The notes under the pieces were generated by a model. It was not told the origin of the DNA, did no database searches, and saw nothing but the letters and a program-made list of their open reading frames with translations. From Rhodoblastus sp963710275 (GTDB lineage Bacteria; Pseudomonadota; Alphaproteobacteria; Rhizobiales; Beijerinckiaceae), in NCBI GenBank assembly GCA_963710275.1, contig CAVPZS010000008.1:62001-126000 (forward strand): a stretch of DNA of 64,000 nt, given 5' to 3'. Below are positions 17,595 to 28,937 of this stretch, piece after piece. Made by a program: the position numbers and the translations under genes. Position 1 is the first letter of the stretch. Each line of letters opens with the position of its first letter.

Positions 17595-18074
17595 ATGTCC
17601 AGCGCCCGTCCGGCGAAACATTCCCTGTTCGGCATCCGCGCCCATCACGGGAGGACCGACATGATCGGCCTGCTGGTTCGCGAGGGAAAGAACCTGACGG
17701 CGGCGGAAGTCCGGCAATTGCGCCGCGCCCTGTTCGAGGACGAGGGCGTCAGCCGCGAGGAGGCCTGCGCCCTGTTCGAGCTCGACCGCGCGCAAGACGA
17801 CAGCTGCCCGGAATGGACCGAGTTTTTCGTCGAATGCCTGACCGACCATCTGGTCTGGCAGGCGCGGCCGACCGGCGTCATTCCCAATGAGCAGGCGGAA
17901 TGGCTGCTCCGCGAAACCGACATGGCTCCGAGCCTGAACGGTTTCGCCCTGCTGGCCAATGTCCTCGCCGAAGCGCATAGCGCGCCGCATTGGCTGGTCG
18001 CGGCGGCGCGGGCGCGGGCGCAAACGCCTGTCGTGCAGGCGGCTCTGGCGCGCCACGCCCAACTGGGTCTCTGA
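17595..18074 (+). CDS. Conserved hypothetical protein
   Basis: A 159-residue soluble, acidic protein with no motif that I recognise. It contains KNLTAAEVRQLRRALFEDEG and EWTEFFVECLTDHLVW, giving a helical, Trp-rich core. ATG 17595 is chosen over GTG 17568 because GAGGAG lies about 11 bases upstream of it. It stands alone between aqpZ (divergent) and pccA. No function is proposed. Confidence 0.66.
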   Translation: MSSARPAKHSLFGIRAHHGRTDMIGLLVREGKNLTAAEVRQLRRALFEDEGVSREEACALFELDRAQDDSCPEWTEFFVECLTDHLVWQARPTGVIPNEQAEWLLRETDMAPSLNGFALLANVLAEAHSAPHWLVAAARARAQTPVVQAALARHAQLGL

Positions 18075-18261
18075 TCCGACTCCGATCCGTCTTCCTGGCG
18101 GCGGCGGCTCGCAGCGCGCCCGGGCCTGCTTTCGAAAGCATGACGCCTTTGACCATTGGCGGCTGGACGCGGGCCAAGACTTCCCATACAAGGCGACCCG
18201 ATCAAACCGTCAGCTGAGGCCTTGCGTTGCCGGGCCGCCTTCGTTCCGTTTCGGGGCCAAA

Positions 18262-20268
<2,007 letters not shown>

Positions 20269-20293
20269 GTTTTCACCTCACGCCTGATTAACG

Positions 20294-20327
20294 ACGCCAG
20301 CCCCTCAGCGGGCTGGCGTTTTGTTTT
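20294..20327 (+). terminator. Rho-independent terminator after pccA
   Basis: A perfect 10-bp stem, ACGCCAGCCC (20294-20303) with GGGCTGGCGT (20310-20319), closes a 6-base loop and is followed by TTTGTTTT. It lies 26 bp after the pccA stop and separates that gene from chrA. Confidence 0.93.
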
Positions 20328-20343
20328 CTGTTATAAATCTTCG

Positions 20344-21402
20344 ATGCGGCGAATCGATCTCTTCCTCGGCTTCTTCAAGCTCGGCGCGCTGGCTTTCGGC
20401 GGCACGGGGCCGCTGAGCCGCGCCATCATCGTCGACGACCGGCGCTGGCTGGACGAAGCCGAATTCGCGAGTCTGCTTGGCCTGTGCCAGGCGTTGCCGG
20501 GCGCAAACACCTGCAATCTCGCGATCATGATCGGGGAAAAATTCTGCGGGCCCAGCGGCGCGCTGGCCGCGCTGGCGGGGCTGCTGCTGGCGCCGCTCGC
20601 CATTCTGGTGGCGGTGGCGAGCTTTTTCACCGCCATGTCCGGAAACGCCGACGTCCGCGCCGCCTTGTTCGGCGCGACGGCGGCGGGCGCTGGCCTCGCC
20701 ATCGGCACGGCGATCAAGATGGCGCAGAAGATCCCCTTCGATCCCGTCGTTCTGGCCATCGCCGGCGCGATTTTCGCCGCCGTCGCCCTGTTCGGCCTGC
20801 CGCTGCCGGCGGCGCTGGCCGTGCTGCTGCCGGTCAGCTTCATCGCTCGGAGGCGTCAGGCGATGAAGGACGATCTGCTCGTCTCTCTGTTTTTGCGCTT
20901 CGCCGGCATTTCGCTTCTGGCTGTGGGCGGCGCGACGGCGGCGCTGCCGGAGGCGCATCGCCAGATCGTGACCCAGATGCATTGGCTGACCCCCGAGCAA
21001 TTCGCGCAAACCTTCGCCATCGCCCAGACCTCGCCGGGCCCCAATGTCATTGTCTTCAGCCTGTTCGGATGGCGGCTCGCAGGCCTCGCCGGCCTGCTGG
21101 CCGCGACTTTGGGCATATTGGGGCCGTCGTCGCTGCTGGCCTACGCCCTCGCGCGGCTCATGCGGCGCGCTGGCCAGGCGTCCTGGCTGACGCGGCTGAA
21201 AAAGGCGCTGATACCCCTCGCGATTGGCCTGATGGCGGCAAACGGCTATCTTCTGGCGCGCGGCGCCGATTCCGGCGCGCTGGCCCTGTTCATTACCCTG
21301 GCCGCGGCGGCTTTCGTCGCCCTGTCGCCCCGCAGCCCGCTCTGGGCGATGGCGGCGGGAGCGGTTCTGGCGGTGATCGCGGGCAGGGCGGGGATGCTGT
21401 AA
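20344..21402 (+). CDS. chrA: Chromate transporter (two-domain ChrA)
   Basis: A 352-residue CHR-family membrane protein made of two homologous halves. Half one has FGGTGPLSRAIIVDDRRWLDE and LCQALPGANTCNLAI, and half two has GGATAALPEAH and AQTSPGPNVIVFSLFGW. These are the family's paired motifs. Members export chromate, although many housekeeping homologues have no proven substrate. ATG 20344 follows the terminator directly, and the stop is 2 bases before the start of the aminotransferase gene, so the two are likely co-transcribed. In related genomes the gene before dat-hfq is often a regulator, so this neighbour may be lineage-specific. Confidence 0.88.
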   Translation: MRRIDLFLGFFKLGALAFGGTGPLSRAIIVDDRRWLDEAEFASLLGLCQALPGANTCNLAIMIGEKFCGPSGALAALAGLLLAPLAILVAVASFFTAMSGNADVRAALFGATAAGAGLAIGTAIKMAQKIPFDPVVLAIAGAIFAAVALFGLPLPAALAVLLPVSFIARRRQAMKDDLLVSLFLRFAGISLLAVGGATAALPEAHRQIVTQMHWLTPEQFAQTFAIAQTSPGPNVIVFSLFGWRLAGLAGLLAATLGILGPSSLLAYALARLMRRAGQASWLTRLKKALIPLAIGLMAANGYLLARGADSGALALFITLAAAAFVALSPRSPLWAMAAGAVLAVIAGRAGML

Positions 21403-21404
21403 CC

Positions 21405-22266
21405 ATGAGCAGAATAGCTTACGTCAACGGCCGCTATGTCCGTCACGCCGAGGCGGCGGTCTCGATCGACGATCGCGCCTTCCTCTTCGCCGACGGCATC
21501 TACGAGGTAGTCGAGATCTTCGGCGGCAAGCTGATCGACGAGGCCGGGCATCTCGAACGGCTGGCCCGTTCCGCGCGCGAATTGCGGCTCGCGCTTCCCG
21601 TCAGCGAGGCGGCGCTCAAACTGATCCTGCGCGAGCTGGTCGCGCGCAATCGCGTCGCCTTCGGCCACGTCTATCTGCAAATCACCCGCGGCGCGGCGCG
21701 ACGCGACCATGTCTTTCCCAGGCCGGGAACGCCGCCGGGCCTCGTCGCCTTCGCCCACCCTTCCGATCGCGCGGCCGGCGACGCCCGCGCCAAGGCGGGC
21801 GTCCACGTGATCTCGATGCCCGACATCCGCTGGAAAAGGCCGGATATCAAAAGCACCAGCCTGCTGCCCAATGTGCTCGCCAAGCAGCAGGCGAAGGAAG
21901 CGGGGGCCTATGAGGCCTGGCTGGTCGACGACGACGGGCTATGTCACCGAGGGCTCGTCGAGCAACGCCTGGATCGTCAATGACGCGGGCGTCATCGTCA
22001 CCCGCCCGGCCGACGGCTGCATCCTCAGCGGCATTACCCGCGCGCGGCTGTTCGAAATCGCGGCGTCGAAAAATCTCGCCATGGAAGAGCGCCAATTCAC
22101 CATGGCCGAAGCTTTTTCGGCGAAGGAGGCTTTCATTACCGGCGCGACCACGCTGGTCATGCCGGTCGTCGCCATCGACGGCAGGATGATCGGCTCCGGC
22201 GCGCCTGGCCCGGTCGCCCTGGGGCTGCGTGCGGCCTTCCATGCCTGCGCGCCGGCCAGCAGCTGA
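21405..22266 (+). CDS. D-amino acid aminotransferase (PLP fold type IV), frame broken by a 1-base insertion
   Basis: The first frame has DDRAFLFADGIYEVVEIFGG and the catalytic lysine region DIKSTSLLPNVLAKQQAKEAG, then breaks. The next frame continues GYVTEGSSSNAWIVN through the PLP-phosphate site (SGITRARL) to 22266. Removing one G from the GGG at 21936-21938 gives 286 residues, the normal length. DIKS plus a long downstream helix fits D-alanine/D-amino acid transaminase better than the branched-chain enzyme. It would interconvert D-alanine and D-glutamate for peptidoglycan. The order dat-hfq-hflX is conserved in alphaproteobacteria. The indel next to a G run points to sequence error. Confidence 0.85.
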
Positions 22267-22503
22267 AGCTTCGTCGGCAAAAACACAAGCCAAAAGCACA
22301 AAAGAACAGCTTGCCTATATCCTGCGCATGGGATTCTATCGTCCCGGTGTGTGCTTGCGGCGCCGCCGAATTTCGGGTCAAAGGGTTTTCAAGGCAAAGC
22401 GCGGCAAGCACGTGAACAATAATAAACCAGCGCACGGTCCGATTCCCATCGGGTTGGAATTGGCGCTGGAATGGGCGTCAAGAAAAAGAGAACAGGACCA
22501 ACC

Positions 22504-22755
22504 ATGGCCGTCGAACGCACCCCCAACTTGCAGGATACTTTCCTGAATTTTGTCAGGAAGAATAAAATTCCGCTCACCATTTTCCTGGTGAACGGCGTTA
22601 AATTACAAGGCGTTGTTAGCTGGTTTGATAATTTTTGCGTCCTGCTGCGGCGCGATGGCCACTCGCAACTCGTCTACAAGCACGCCATATCGACCATCAT
22701 GCCGGGTCACCCGATCCAGATGTTCGATCCGGCGGAAGAGGCGCAGGACAAGTGA
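22504..22755 (+). CDS. hfq: RNA chaperone Hfq
   Basis: An 83-residue Sm-like protein. The Sm1 region includes NLQDTFLNFVRKNKIPLTIF and GVKLQGVVSWFDNFCVLLRR, and the Sm2 region has LVYKHAISTIMP. The lateral-rim and proximal-face residues (Q8-like, F42-like, YKH) are present. It forms hexamers that pair small RNAs with mRNAs. An in-frame upstream ATG exists at 22471, but ATG 22504 with AGGACC upstream gives the conserved N-terminus. hflX follows 19 bp later, as in most proteobacteria. Confidence 0.97.
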   Translation: MAVERTPNLQDTFLNFVRKNKIPLTIFLVNGVKLQGVVSWFDNFCVLLRRDGHSQLVYKHAISTIMPGHPIQMFDPAEEAQDK

Positions 22756-22774
22756 TCTTGACGGCGAGGCCCGC

Positions 22775-24154
22775 TTGAACGCGGAAGGGTTTGAAACAGG
22801 CGATTCCCGGCGCAAGCGGGACGCGAAGACCCGGGTGGTTGTGGTCGGGCCTTATTTGACCGACCGTGCGGCGACTCACGCCTTCGGCGAAAAAGCCCTG
22901 CGCTCGCAGGAAGCGCGACTCGACGAGGCCGAGGGATTGGCGCTCGCGATCGACGTCGAGATCGTCGGACGCGAACTCGTGCTGCTGCCGCAGATCAGGC
23001 CCGCAACCTATCTCGGCAAGGGCAAGGTCGAGGAATTGGCGGAACTGATCAAGGAGCGCGAGGCCGAACTGATCGTGATCGATTGCGCGCTGTCGCCGGT
23101 GCAGCAGCGCAATCTGGAAAAAGCCTTTTCCGCCAAGGTGATCGACCGCACTGGGCTCATTCTCGAAATTTTCGGCGAGCGCGCCCGCACGGCGGAGGGC
23201 GCGCTGCAGGTCGAACTCGCGCATCTGACCTATCAGAAATCGCGGCTGGTGCGGTCCTGGACCCACCTTGAGCGCCAGCGCGGCGGCTTCGGCTTTCTCG
23301 GCGGCCCCGGCGAAACCCAGATCGAGACCGACCGGCGACTGATTCAGGAGCGGATGAACCGGATCGAGCGCGACCTGGAGGTGGTGAAGAAGACCCGCGG
23401 CCTGCATCGCAAGAGCCGGCGCGACGTTCCTTTCCCGGTGGTCGCGCTGGTTGGTTATACCAACGCCGGAAAGTCGACCCTTTTCAATGCGCTGACCAAG
23501 GCCGACGTCTTCGCCAAGGACCTGCTGTTCGCCACGCTCGACCCGACCTTGCGCGGCCTGAAACTGCCGCATGGCGGCAAGGTGATCCTCTCGGACACGG
23601 TGGGTTTCATTTCCGACCTGCCGCACATGCTGGTTTCGGCCTTTCGGGCGACGCTCGAAGAGGTTCTGGAGGCCGACGTCATCCTGCACGTGCGCGACAT
23701 CGCCCATGAGGACGCCGAGGCGCAAGGCGCCGACGTGGAAAAGATCCTCGACGAACTGGGCGTCGACGCCCATGACCACGACCGCCTGCTGGAGGTCTGG
23801 AACAAGATCGACCTGCTGCCGCCCGAAGAGCGCGAGCGGCTGAAGACCAGCGCCGGCCTCCGTCCCGAAGACGAGCGGCCCTGCGTCGTCTCCGCCGTCA
23901 GCGGCGAGGGGCTGGACGACCTGCTGAAAGCCATGGAAACGCGTCTGGCCCGGGGCCGGGTGGTGCTGACTGTCCCGCTTGACGCTGCTGATGGCGAGGG
24001 GCAGGCGTGGCTGCACGCTCATACTGAAGTTCTGGCGCGCAAGTCCGACGACGAGGGCGCGGCGTTTTTTCGCATTCGCGTGGCCCCCGGGCAGCAGGAT
24101 CGAATCCTGCGGCGCTTTCCGGGGGCGGAAGCGGTCGAGGCGGCGCAGCACTGA
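22775..24154 (+). CDS. hflX: GTPase HflX, probable TTG start
   Basis: HflX is a ribosome-binding GTPase that splits stalled ribosomes under stress. The N-terminal HflX domain contains PATYLGKGKVEELAELI and GGFGFLGGPGETQIETDRR. The G domain has GYTNAGKST (G1), LFATLDPT (G2), LSDTVGFI (G3) and NKIDLL (G4). No ATG or GTG lies in frame between hfq and the conserved region, so TTG 22775 with GAGG six bases upstream is the best start (459 residues). It follows hfq by 19 bp and is probably co-transcribed. Confidence 0.93.
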   Translation: MNAEGFETGDSRRKRDAKTRVVVVGPYLTDRAATHAFGEKALRSQEARLDEAEGLALAIDVEIVGRELVLLPQIRPATYLGKGKVEELAELIKEREAELIVIDCALSPVQQRNLEKAFSAKVIDRTGLILEIFGERARTAEGALQVELAHLTYQKSRLVRSWTHLERQRGGFGFLGGPGETQIETDRRLIQERMNRIERDLEVVKKTRGLHRKSRRDVPFPVVALVGYTNAGKSTLFNALTKADVFAKDLLFATLDPTLRGLKLPHGGKVILSDTVGFISDLPHMLVSAFRATLEEVLEADVILHVRDIAHEDAEAQGADVEKILDELGVDAHDHDRLLEVWNKIDLLPPEERERLKTSAGLRPEDERPCVVSAVSGEGLDDLLKAMETRLARGRVVLTVPLDAADGEGQAWLHAHTEVLARKSDDEGAAFFRIRVAPGQQDRILRRFPGAEAVEAAQH

Positions 24155-24254
24155 GTTTCCCGGCGTTTTTCTCCCCGCGTTTACGCCATCTTTACCGCCT
24201 CTCGGTCAAATCTGTCCCATCGTCAGCAAGGGATCGCAGCCATCGGGGGCGGAA

Positions 24255-25283
24255 ATGGATGAGTCCGCGTCGCATCGTCCGCAGCTCTCGGTCGTCGCGC
24301 CCTGTTTCAACGAGCAGGAGGGGCTCCCGGCCTTTGTCGAGCGCATGGTCGCCGCCTGCCGCCGCTTTGCCGGCGGCTCCTATGAAATCATCCTTGTCAA
24401 CGACGGCTCGAGCGACCACACGTGGTCATGCATCCAGGCCATGTCGCTGCTGCAGCCGGGCGTGATCGGCGTCAATCTGTCGCGCAACCACGGCCACCAG
24501 ATGGCCGTCACCGCCGGTCTCGGACAGGCGCGGGCCGAGCGCGTCCTGGTGATCGACGCCGACCTGCAGGATCCGCCGGAGCTTCTGGGCGAGATGATGC
24601 GGCGGATGGACGAGGGTTTCGACGTCGTCTATGGCCGCCGCAGGGCGCGCGCGGGGGAAACCCGGGCCAAGCGCGCGACGGCCTGGCTTTATTACCGCGT
24701 GCTCGGGGCGCTGTCTGACGTCGAAATTCCGCTCGATACCGGCGACTTCCGCCTGATGTCGCGGCGGATTGTCGATCGGCTCGCCGCCATGCCGGAGCAG
24801 GACCGCTTTTTGCGCGGCATGATCGCCTGGCTCGGGGGCCGGCAGACCGACGTCGTTTATGACCGCGACCCGCGCTTCGCCGGCAAGACCGGATACAGCG
24901 TCGGCAAGATGCTGAAGCTCGCGCTGGCCGGCCTGACCAGCTTTTCCACTGCGCCTCTGCGTCTGGCCGCGTTGCTGACCGGCTTCGGCATGGTTTTTGG
25001 CGCCGGCGTCGGCGTCTATGCCCTGGCCAGCGAGATGATCGGCCATGTCGTCCCCGGCTGGACCAGCCTCGCCATGCTGATCGCGTTGTTCTCGACCGCC
25101 CAGATGGCTTGTCTCGCCGTGCTCAGCGTCTATGTCGGGCGGATCTTCACCGAGGTGAAGGCGCGGCCGCTTTACCTCGTGGACGAGGTGGTGAAGTCGC
25201 GTGCGAGCGTCGGCCTGGCCGTTTCCGCGGCTGACGAGGCGCAGCTCGAGATGGCCCCCCGCGCCGATCGCGCCGCCGCCTGA
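24255..25283 (+). CDS. GT2 glycosyltransferase, polyprenyl-phosphate sugar transferase type (GtrB/ArnC-like)
   Basis: A 342-residue protein. The GT-A domain has LSVVAPCFNEQEGL, the nucleotide-binding VNDGSSD, and DADLQDPPE (DxD-like). It is followed by two transmembrane segments (about 235-260 and 270-295). This is the architecture of GtrB/ArnC/DPM1-like enzymes, which move a sugar from a nucleotide donor to undecaprenyl phosphate at the inner membrane. The C-terminal tail contains VYVGRIFTEVKARPLY, typical of the group. It stands alone after hflX. The sugar is unknown. Confidence 0.9.
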   Translation: MDESASHRPQLSVVAPCFNEQEGLPAFVERMVAACRRFAGGSYEIILVNDGSSDHTWSCIQAMSLLQPGVIGVNLSRNHGHQMAVTAGLGQARAERVLVIDADLQDPPELLGEMMRRMDEGFDVVYGRRRARAGETRAKRATAWLYYRVLGALSDVEIPLDTGDFRLMSRRIVDRLAAMPEQDRFLRGMIAWLGGRQTDVVYDRDPRFAGKTGYSVGKMLKLALAGLTSFSTAPLRLAALLTGFGMVFGAGVGVYALASEMIGHVVPGWTSLAMLIALFSTAQMACLAVLSVYVGRIFTEVKARPLYLVDEVVKSRASVGLAVSAADEAQLEMAPRADRAAA

Positions 25284-25359
25284 GCGAGCCAGGGAACGAA
25301 ACAACCTCCGCGGCATTTTGCTGGAGCGGCGCCGAGACGGCCGCTCGAGGGGGAAATCC

Positions 25360-25503
25360 ATGACCATCGGCATCGCCCATATCCAGCCAATCGTCGCCCT
25401 GATTGCGGGCATCCTCATCCTGGTCGCGCCGCGGCTGCTCAACTTCATTGTCGCGATTTATCTGATCGTCACGGGTATCGTCGGGCTGGGCCTGCTCAAA
25501 TAG
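25360..25503 (+). CDS. DUF3096-like small membrane protein
   Basis: A 47-residue protein, MTIGIAHIQPIVALIAGI onwards, made of two short hydrophobic stretches separated by APRLLNF. This matches the DUF3096 family of tiny inner-membrane proteins found across proteobacteria. The ATG at 25360 has GAGGGGGAAA upstream. Function is unknown. Confidence 0.76.
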   Translation: MTIGIAHIQPIVALIAGILILVAPRLLNFIVAIYLIVTGIVGLGLLK

Positions 25504-25587
25504 CTCCAACTGACATGACAGTTTCATGTTCGACCTTGATCCTGGGCCGGCGGCGGCTGTTCCTGCGGCCGACTTCACCGGCCGACC

Positions 25588-26745
25588 ATGCCCATTTCCG
25601 CCGCCGTTCGCTCCGCGCCTTTCGCCCGCAGGCTCATCCCGATGCGGGCGCTGCTGGCGGCGATTCGCATTTGCGTTTGCCTGGCTTGCGGAATCGTCGA
25701 CGGTCTTTGCGCCGAACAGCCCCGGACCGAGCCGGCGGCGACAGAAATCCTGCGCGTCGCCGTCTATGACGTGCCGCCCTATGGCTATGTCGACACGGAC
25801 GGTTCGATCGTCGGCGTGAGCGTCGACCTGTGGCGTCGGATCGCCGACGAGAACGGATGGCAATTCAAATTCCTGCCCGTCGCCGACATGGAAGAATTGC
25901 TCGCCGGGCTTGAGCAGGGCCGCTACGAGGCGGCGATTGGCGCCATCACCATCACGCCGGAACGCTCGGCGCGGGTCGACTTCTCCTATCCCGCCCACCG
26001 CTCGGGCGTCGCCGTCGCGCTGCACAAGGAGATCGGGCCGCTGGCGGCGCTCTATTCTTACGCCGACGCCGTCTCTGAACTCGGCGTGCTGATCCTGGTC
26101 CTCGTGGTCACCATGCTGCTGACCGGCTTTGCGATGTGGCTGATCGAGAGGCGAAGCCACGCCGTGAAGGAGGACACCGAAACCTCGGTCATGAGCCTGC
26201 GCGACGGTCTTTACTGGGCGGTGGTCACCATGACCACCGTCGGCTATGGCGACAAGACGCCGAAAACTCCTTACGGCCGCTTCATCGCCATCTGGTGGAT
26301 GCTGGGCAGCGTCGGACTGGTGTCGTTCATTTCGACAAGCCTTGTGTCGCGGCTGACCGCCGAGCGCGTCGAAACCCGCGTGGTCGCCTCGAACATCGAT
26401 CTCTCCGGCAAGAAACTGGGCGCGGTGGCGAAATCCTCCGGCGCGGAATATCTCGACCAGCTCCGTCTTCCCTACACCAAATTCCGCAACCTGCCGGAAG
26501 CCTTGGATTCGCTTGTCAGAGGCGAGTCTGCCGCGGTCGTCAACAGCGTCGGCGCGCTGCAATATTTCATCTCGAAAAAATACGACAAGCAGCTGAAAAT
26601 GCCGCTCGGCGTGCTCGCGCCGGCCTATATGGCGATCGCGCTCCCCGAGGGCAGTTCGTACCGGCGATCGATCGACCGCGCCCTGATCAAGATCATCAAC
26701 GAGCCCGAATGGCGCTCGCTGGAAGACAAGTTCTTCACCCGCTGA
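25588..26745 (+). CDS. GluR0-like ligand-gated potassium channel
   Basis: A 385-residue protein with a signal segment (about 20-42), the first half of a type-3 solute-binding domain (55-150; LRVAVYDVPPYGY, GRYEAAIGAITITPERS), a channel core with M1 (164-185), a pore loop carrying the K+ filter TVGYGD (217-222) and M2 (232-256), and then the second half of the binding domain (from about 265). This S1-M1-P-M2-S2 order is that of the prokaryotic glutamate receptor channel GluR0. It should open a K+ pore when a periplasmic amino acid binds. Ligand identity cannot be read. The filter is canonical and the gene is intact. Confidence 0.88.
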   Translation: MPISAAVRSAPFARRLIPMRALLAAIRICVCLACGIVDGLCAEQPRTEPAATEILRVAVYDVPPYGYVDTDGSIVGVSVDLWRRIADENGWQFKFLPVADMEELLAGLEQGRYEAAIGAITITPERSARVDFSYPAHRSGVAVALHKEIGPLAALYSYADAVSELGVLILVLVVTMLLTGFAMWLIERRSHAVKEDTETSVMSLRDGLYWAVVTMTTVGYGDKTPKTPYGRFIAIWWMLGSVGLVSFISTSLVSRLTAERVETRVVASNIDLSGKKLGAVAKSSGAEYLDQLRLPYTKFRNLPEALDSLVRGESAAVVNSVGALQYFISKKYDKQLKMPLGVLAPAYMAIALPEGSSYRRSIDRALIKIINEPEWRSLEDKFFTR

Positions 26746-26766
26746 GAGCCGGAGCCGCGTCCCGCG

Positions 26767-27423
26767 TCAAGCCGCAGTCTCAAGCCTTGCAAGCTCGACC
26801 TTGGCGACAAAGGCGCCGATCGTCCAACCGATCAAGCCGCCGGCCAGGATATCGCTGAGCCAGTGGAAATCCGCGACCAGCAGGCCAAGCCCCACCAGGA
26901 AGGCCAGCAGCGCCCAGAGCGGACGAAGGCGCGGCAGCAGCACCCAGAGGCAGCCGGCGACGGCGCAGGCCACCGTCTCGTGGCCGGAGGGAAAGGCGCC
27001 CCAGCCGGCGCCGCCGTGGAAGGGCGTGAAGCCGAAGGCGGCGTCGCGGATGAAGGACGGATTTCCGCAGGTGAAAGTCTCCGGCCAGGTGCGGCCGAAG
27101 GCGAGCTTCAGCAATTCCTTGACGCCCATCGAGGCAAGCAGCGCCAGCGACGCGCGCAGGGCGATCTGGCTCTTGTCGCCGAAACCCCGGCCAAGGCCTT
27201 CGCTTCTTGCGAACGCCCAAAGGCTCCACGCCAGGCCGAGCATGGCCAGGACTTCGAGGACGTCGTCCAGATGGGTCAAAGCGACGAAGGGCCCGCGCGA
27301 GTTGTGCTCGTGCTGGAACATGAAGGCGGCGATGGGCCGGTCCGCAAAAAAATAAGCCAGGGGAATGGCGATCAGCACGGCGAGGGCGAGCAGGGCGCCG
27401 GGGCTGGCGGAAGCTTTAGGCAT
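26767..27423 (-). CDS. PAP2-family membrane phosphatase
   Basis: A 218-residue membrane protein with about five hydrophobic segments and the three acid-phosphatase motifs: KLAFGRTWPE (K-x6-RP variant, with W before P), PSGHETVA, and DFHWLSDILAG (SR-x5-H-x3-D variant with the His and Asp retained). The family dephosphorylates lipid phosphates such as undecaprenyl pyrophosphate or lipid A-linked groups. It converges with the GluR0-like gene (21 bp apart) and is divergent from the glycosyltransferase operon at 27675. The first motif deviates slightly, so activity is likely but not certain. Confidence 0.86.
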   Translation of the reverse strand: MPKASASPGALLALAVLIAIPLAYFFADRPIAAFMFQHEHNSRGPFVALTHLDDVLEVLAMLGLAWSLWAFARSEGLGRGFGDKSQIALRASLALLASMGVKELLKLAFGRTWPETFTCGNPSFIRDAAFGFTPFHGGAGWGAFPSGHETVACAVAGCLWVLLPRLRPLWALLAFLVGLGLLVADFHWLSDILAGGLIGWTIGAFVAKVELARLETAA

Positions 27424-27674
27424 GTTTCGATCCTTCAGGGGGCGAGTGGCGCCCGAACAGGCGAAGTCCCTTCAATCCATAAATTGCGACGCTGGTGTTA
27501 CTCTTTTCGTCTTTGCCTTGCGAACGCTGCGTCAACGCTAAAGCTTTTTTAAGCGGCGGTCCCCCATGATCCCACCGGGCGTGGGACGCTTTCAAGAGTC
27601 GATGCGCCTGCCTCCTATATGGCGGGATGGACGCGTTCCGCGGCTCATGCCCGCAAAGAGCATCGGATTCGCAC

Positions 27675-28937
27675 ATGACGATCGAACTCAGCATCATCAT
27701 GCCCTGTCTAAACGAGGCGGAGACGCTGGAGCGCTGTATCGTCAAGGCAAAATATTTCCTGGCCCGCACGGGCATCAGCGGCGAAATCGTGGTCGGCGAC
27801 AATGGTTCGACCGACGGATCGCCCGGAATTGCCAGGCGCTGTGGCGCCCGCGTCGTCGACGTGCCGATCCGCGGCTACGGATCGGCGCTGTTCGGCGCCA
27901 TCGTCAACGCCCGCGGCAAATATTGCATCATGGGCGACGCCGACGACAGCTATGACTTCACCCGGCTCGAATATTTCGTCGAGGAGCTGCGCAAGGGCGC
28001 CGATCTCGTCATGGGCAACCGCTTCCTCGGCGGCGTCGAACCGGGCGCCATGCCCTGGAAGAACCGCTATATCGGCAATCCCGTGCTGACCGCGATCGGG
28101 CGGACGCTGTTCAAATGCCCGTCGCGCGATTTCCATTGCGGCCTGCGCGGCTTCTCCAAGGAGGCCTTCATTCGCATGGACCTGCGGACGACCGGCATGG
28201 AATTCGCGTCCGAAATGGTCATCAAGGCCACCATGCTCGGCATGAAGATCGTCGAGACGCCGACCACGCTGTCGCGCGATGGACGCTCGCGCCCGCCCCA
28301 TCTGCGCCCCTGGCGCGACGGTTGGCGCCACCTGCGCTTCATGCTGCTGTTCAGCCCGAACTGGATGTTCCTCTATCCGGGTCTGGCCTTGATGGCGGCG
28401 GGCTTCGTTTTCGGAGCCGCTCTGTTCATCGCGCCGGTCTATCTCGACCATGTCCGCTTCAGCATGAACACGCTGATTTTTTGCGCGGCCATGGTTGAAA
28501 TCGGCTTCCAGAGCGCGCTGTTCATGCTGCTTTCGCGCGCCTTCGCCATTCAGGAAGGGCTCATGCCGCGGCCGAAGAAACCGAGCCGCTTCGAGCGCCT
28601 GTTCAGCTTGGAGCGCGGCCTCATTTTCGGCCTGGGGATGCTCTGCCTCAGCTTCGGCCTGACCTGGGACGCCCTCCATCAATGGTCGGCGACGCAATTC
28701 GGCGCGCTGGACGCCGAGCGCGTGACGCCGCTGGTCGTCGCCGCCGCCACGTTCCTGACGCTCGGCTGTGAAATCATCCTGTCGAGCTTCCTCCTGAGCA
28801 TGGTCAAGCTCAATGTCCGCGTGCTCTTCGCGGTCGACCTTGCGGCTCCTGAAGACGAGGCGGAGGCCGCGGAAGGAAACTCATGCATTACGTCATTGGA
28901 ACAGGCCCGGCCGGCGTCGCTTGCGCGGCGGGCCTGA
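27675..28937 (+). CDS. GT2 glycosyltransferase (DPM1-like) with membrane domain
   Basis: A 420-residue protein. A GT-A domain of about 240 residues (LSIIMPCLNEAETLERC, VGDNGSTDGS, GDADDSYDF) is followed by four hydrophobic segments (about 240-380). It resembles dolichyl/polyprenyl-phosphate sugar transferases with a C-terminal membrane part. It is the first gene of a four-gene unit; its last 55 bases overlap the start of the flavoprotein gene. The divergent PAP2 gene and the 250-bp gap upstream should hold its promoter. Probable role: priming a lipid-linked sugar at the inner membrane (inferred). Confidence 0.88.
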   Translation: MTIELSIIMPCLNEAETLERCIVKAKYFLARTGISGEIVVGDNGSTDGSPGIARRCGARVVDVPIRGYGSALFGAIVNARGKYCIMGDADDSYDFTRLEYFVEELRKGADLVMGNRFLGGVEPGAMPWKNRYIGNPVLTAIGRTLFKCPSRDFHCGLRGFSKEAFIRMDLRTTGMEFASEMVIKATMLGMKIVETPTTLSRDGRSRPPHLRPWRDGWRHLRFMLLFSPNWMFLYPGLALMAAGFVFGAALFIAPVYLDHVRFSMNTLIFCAAMVEIGFQSALFMLLSRAFAIQEGLMPRPKKPSRFERLFSLERGLIFGLGMLCLSFGLTWDALHQWSATQFGALDAERVTPLVVAAATFLTLGCEIILSSFLLSMVKLNVRVLFAVDLAAPEDEAEAAEGNSCITSLEQARPASLARRA

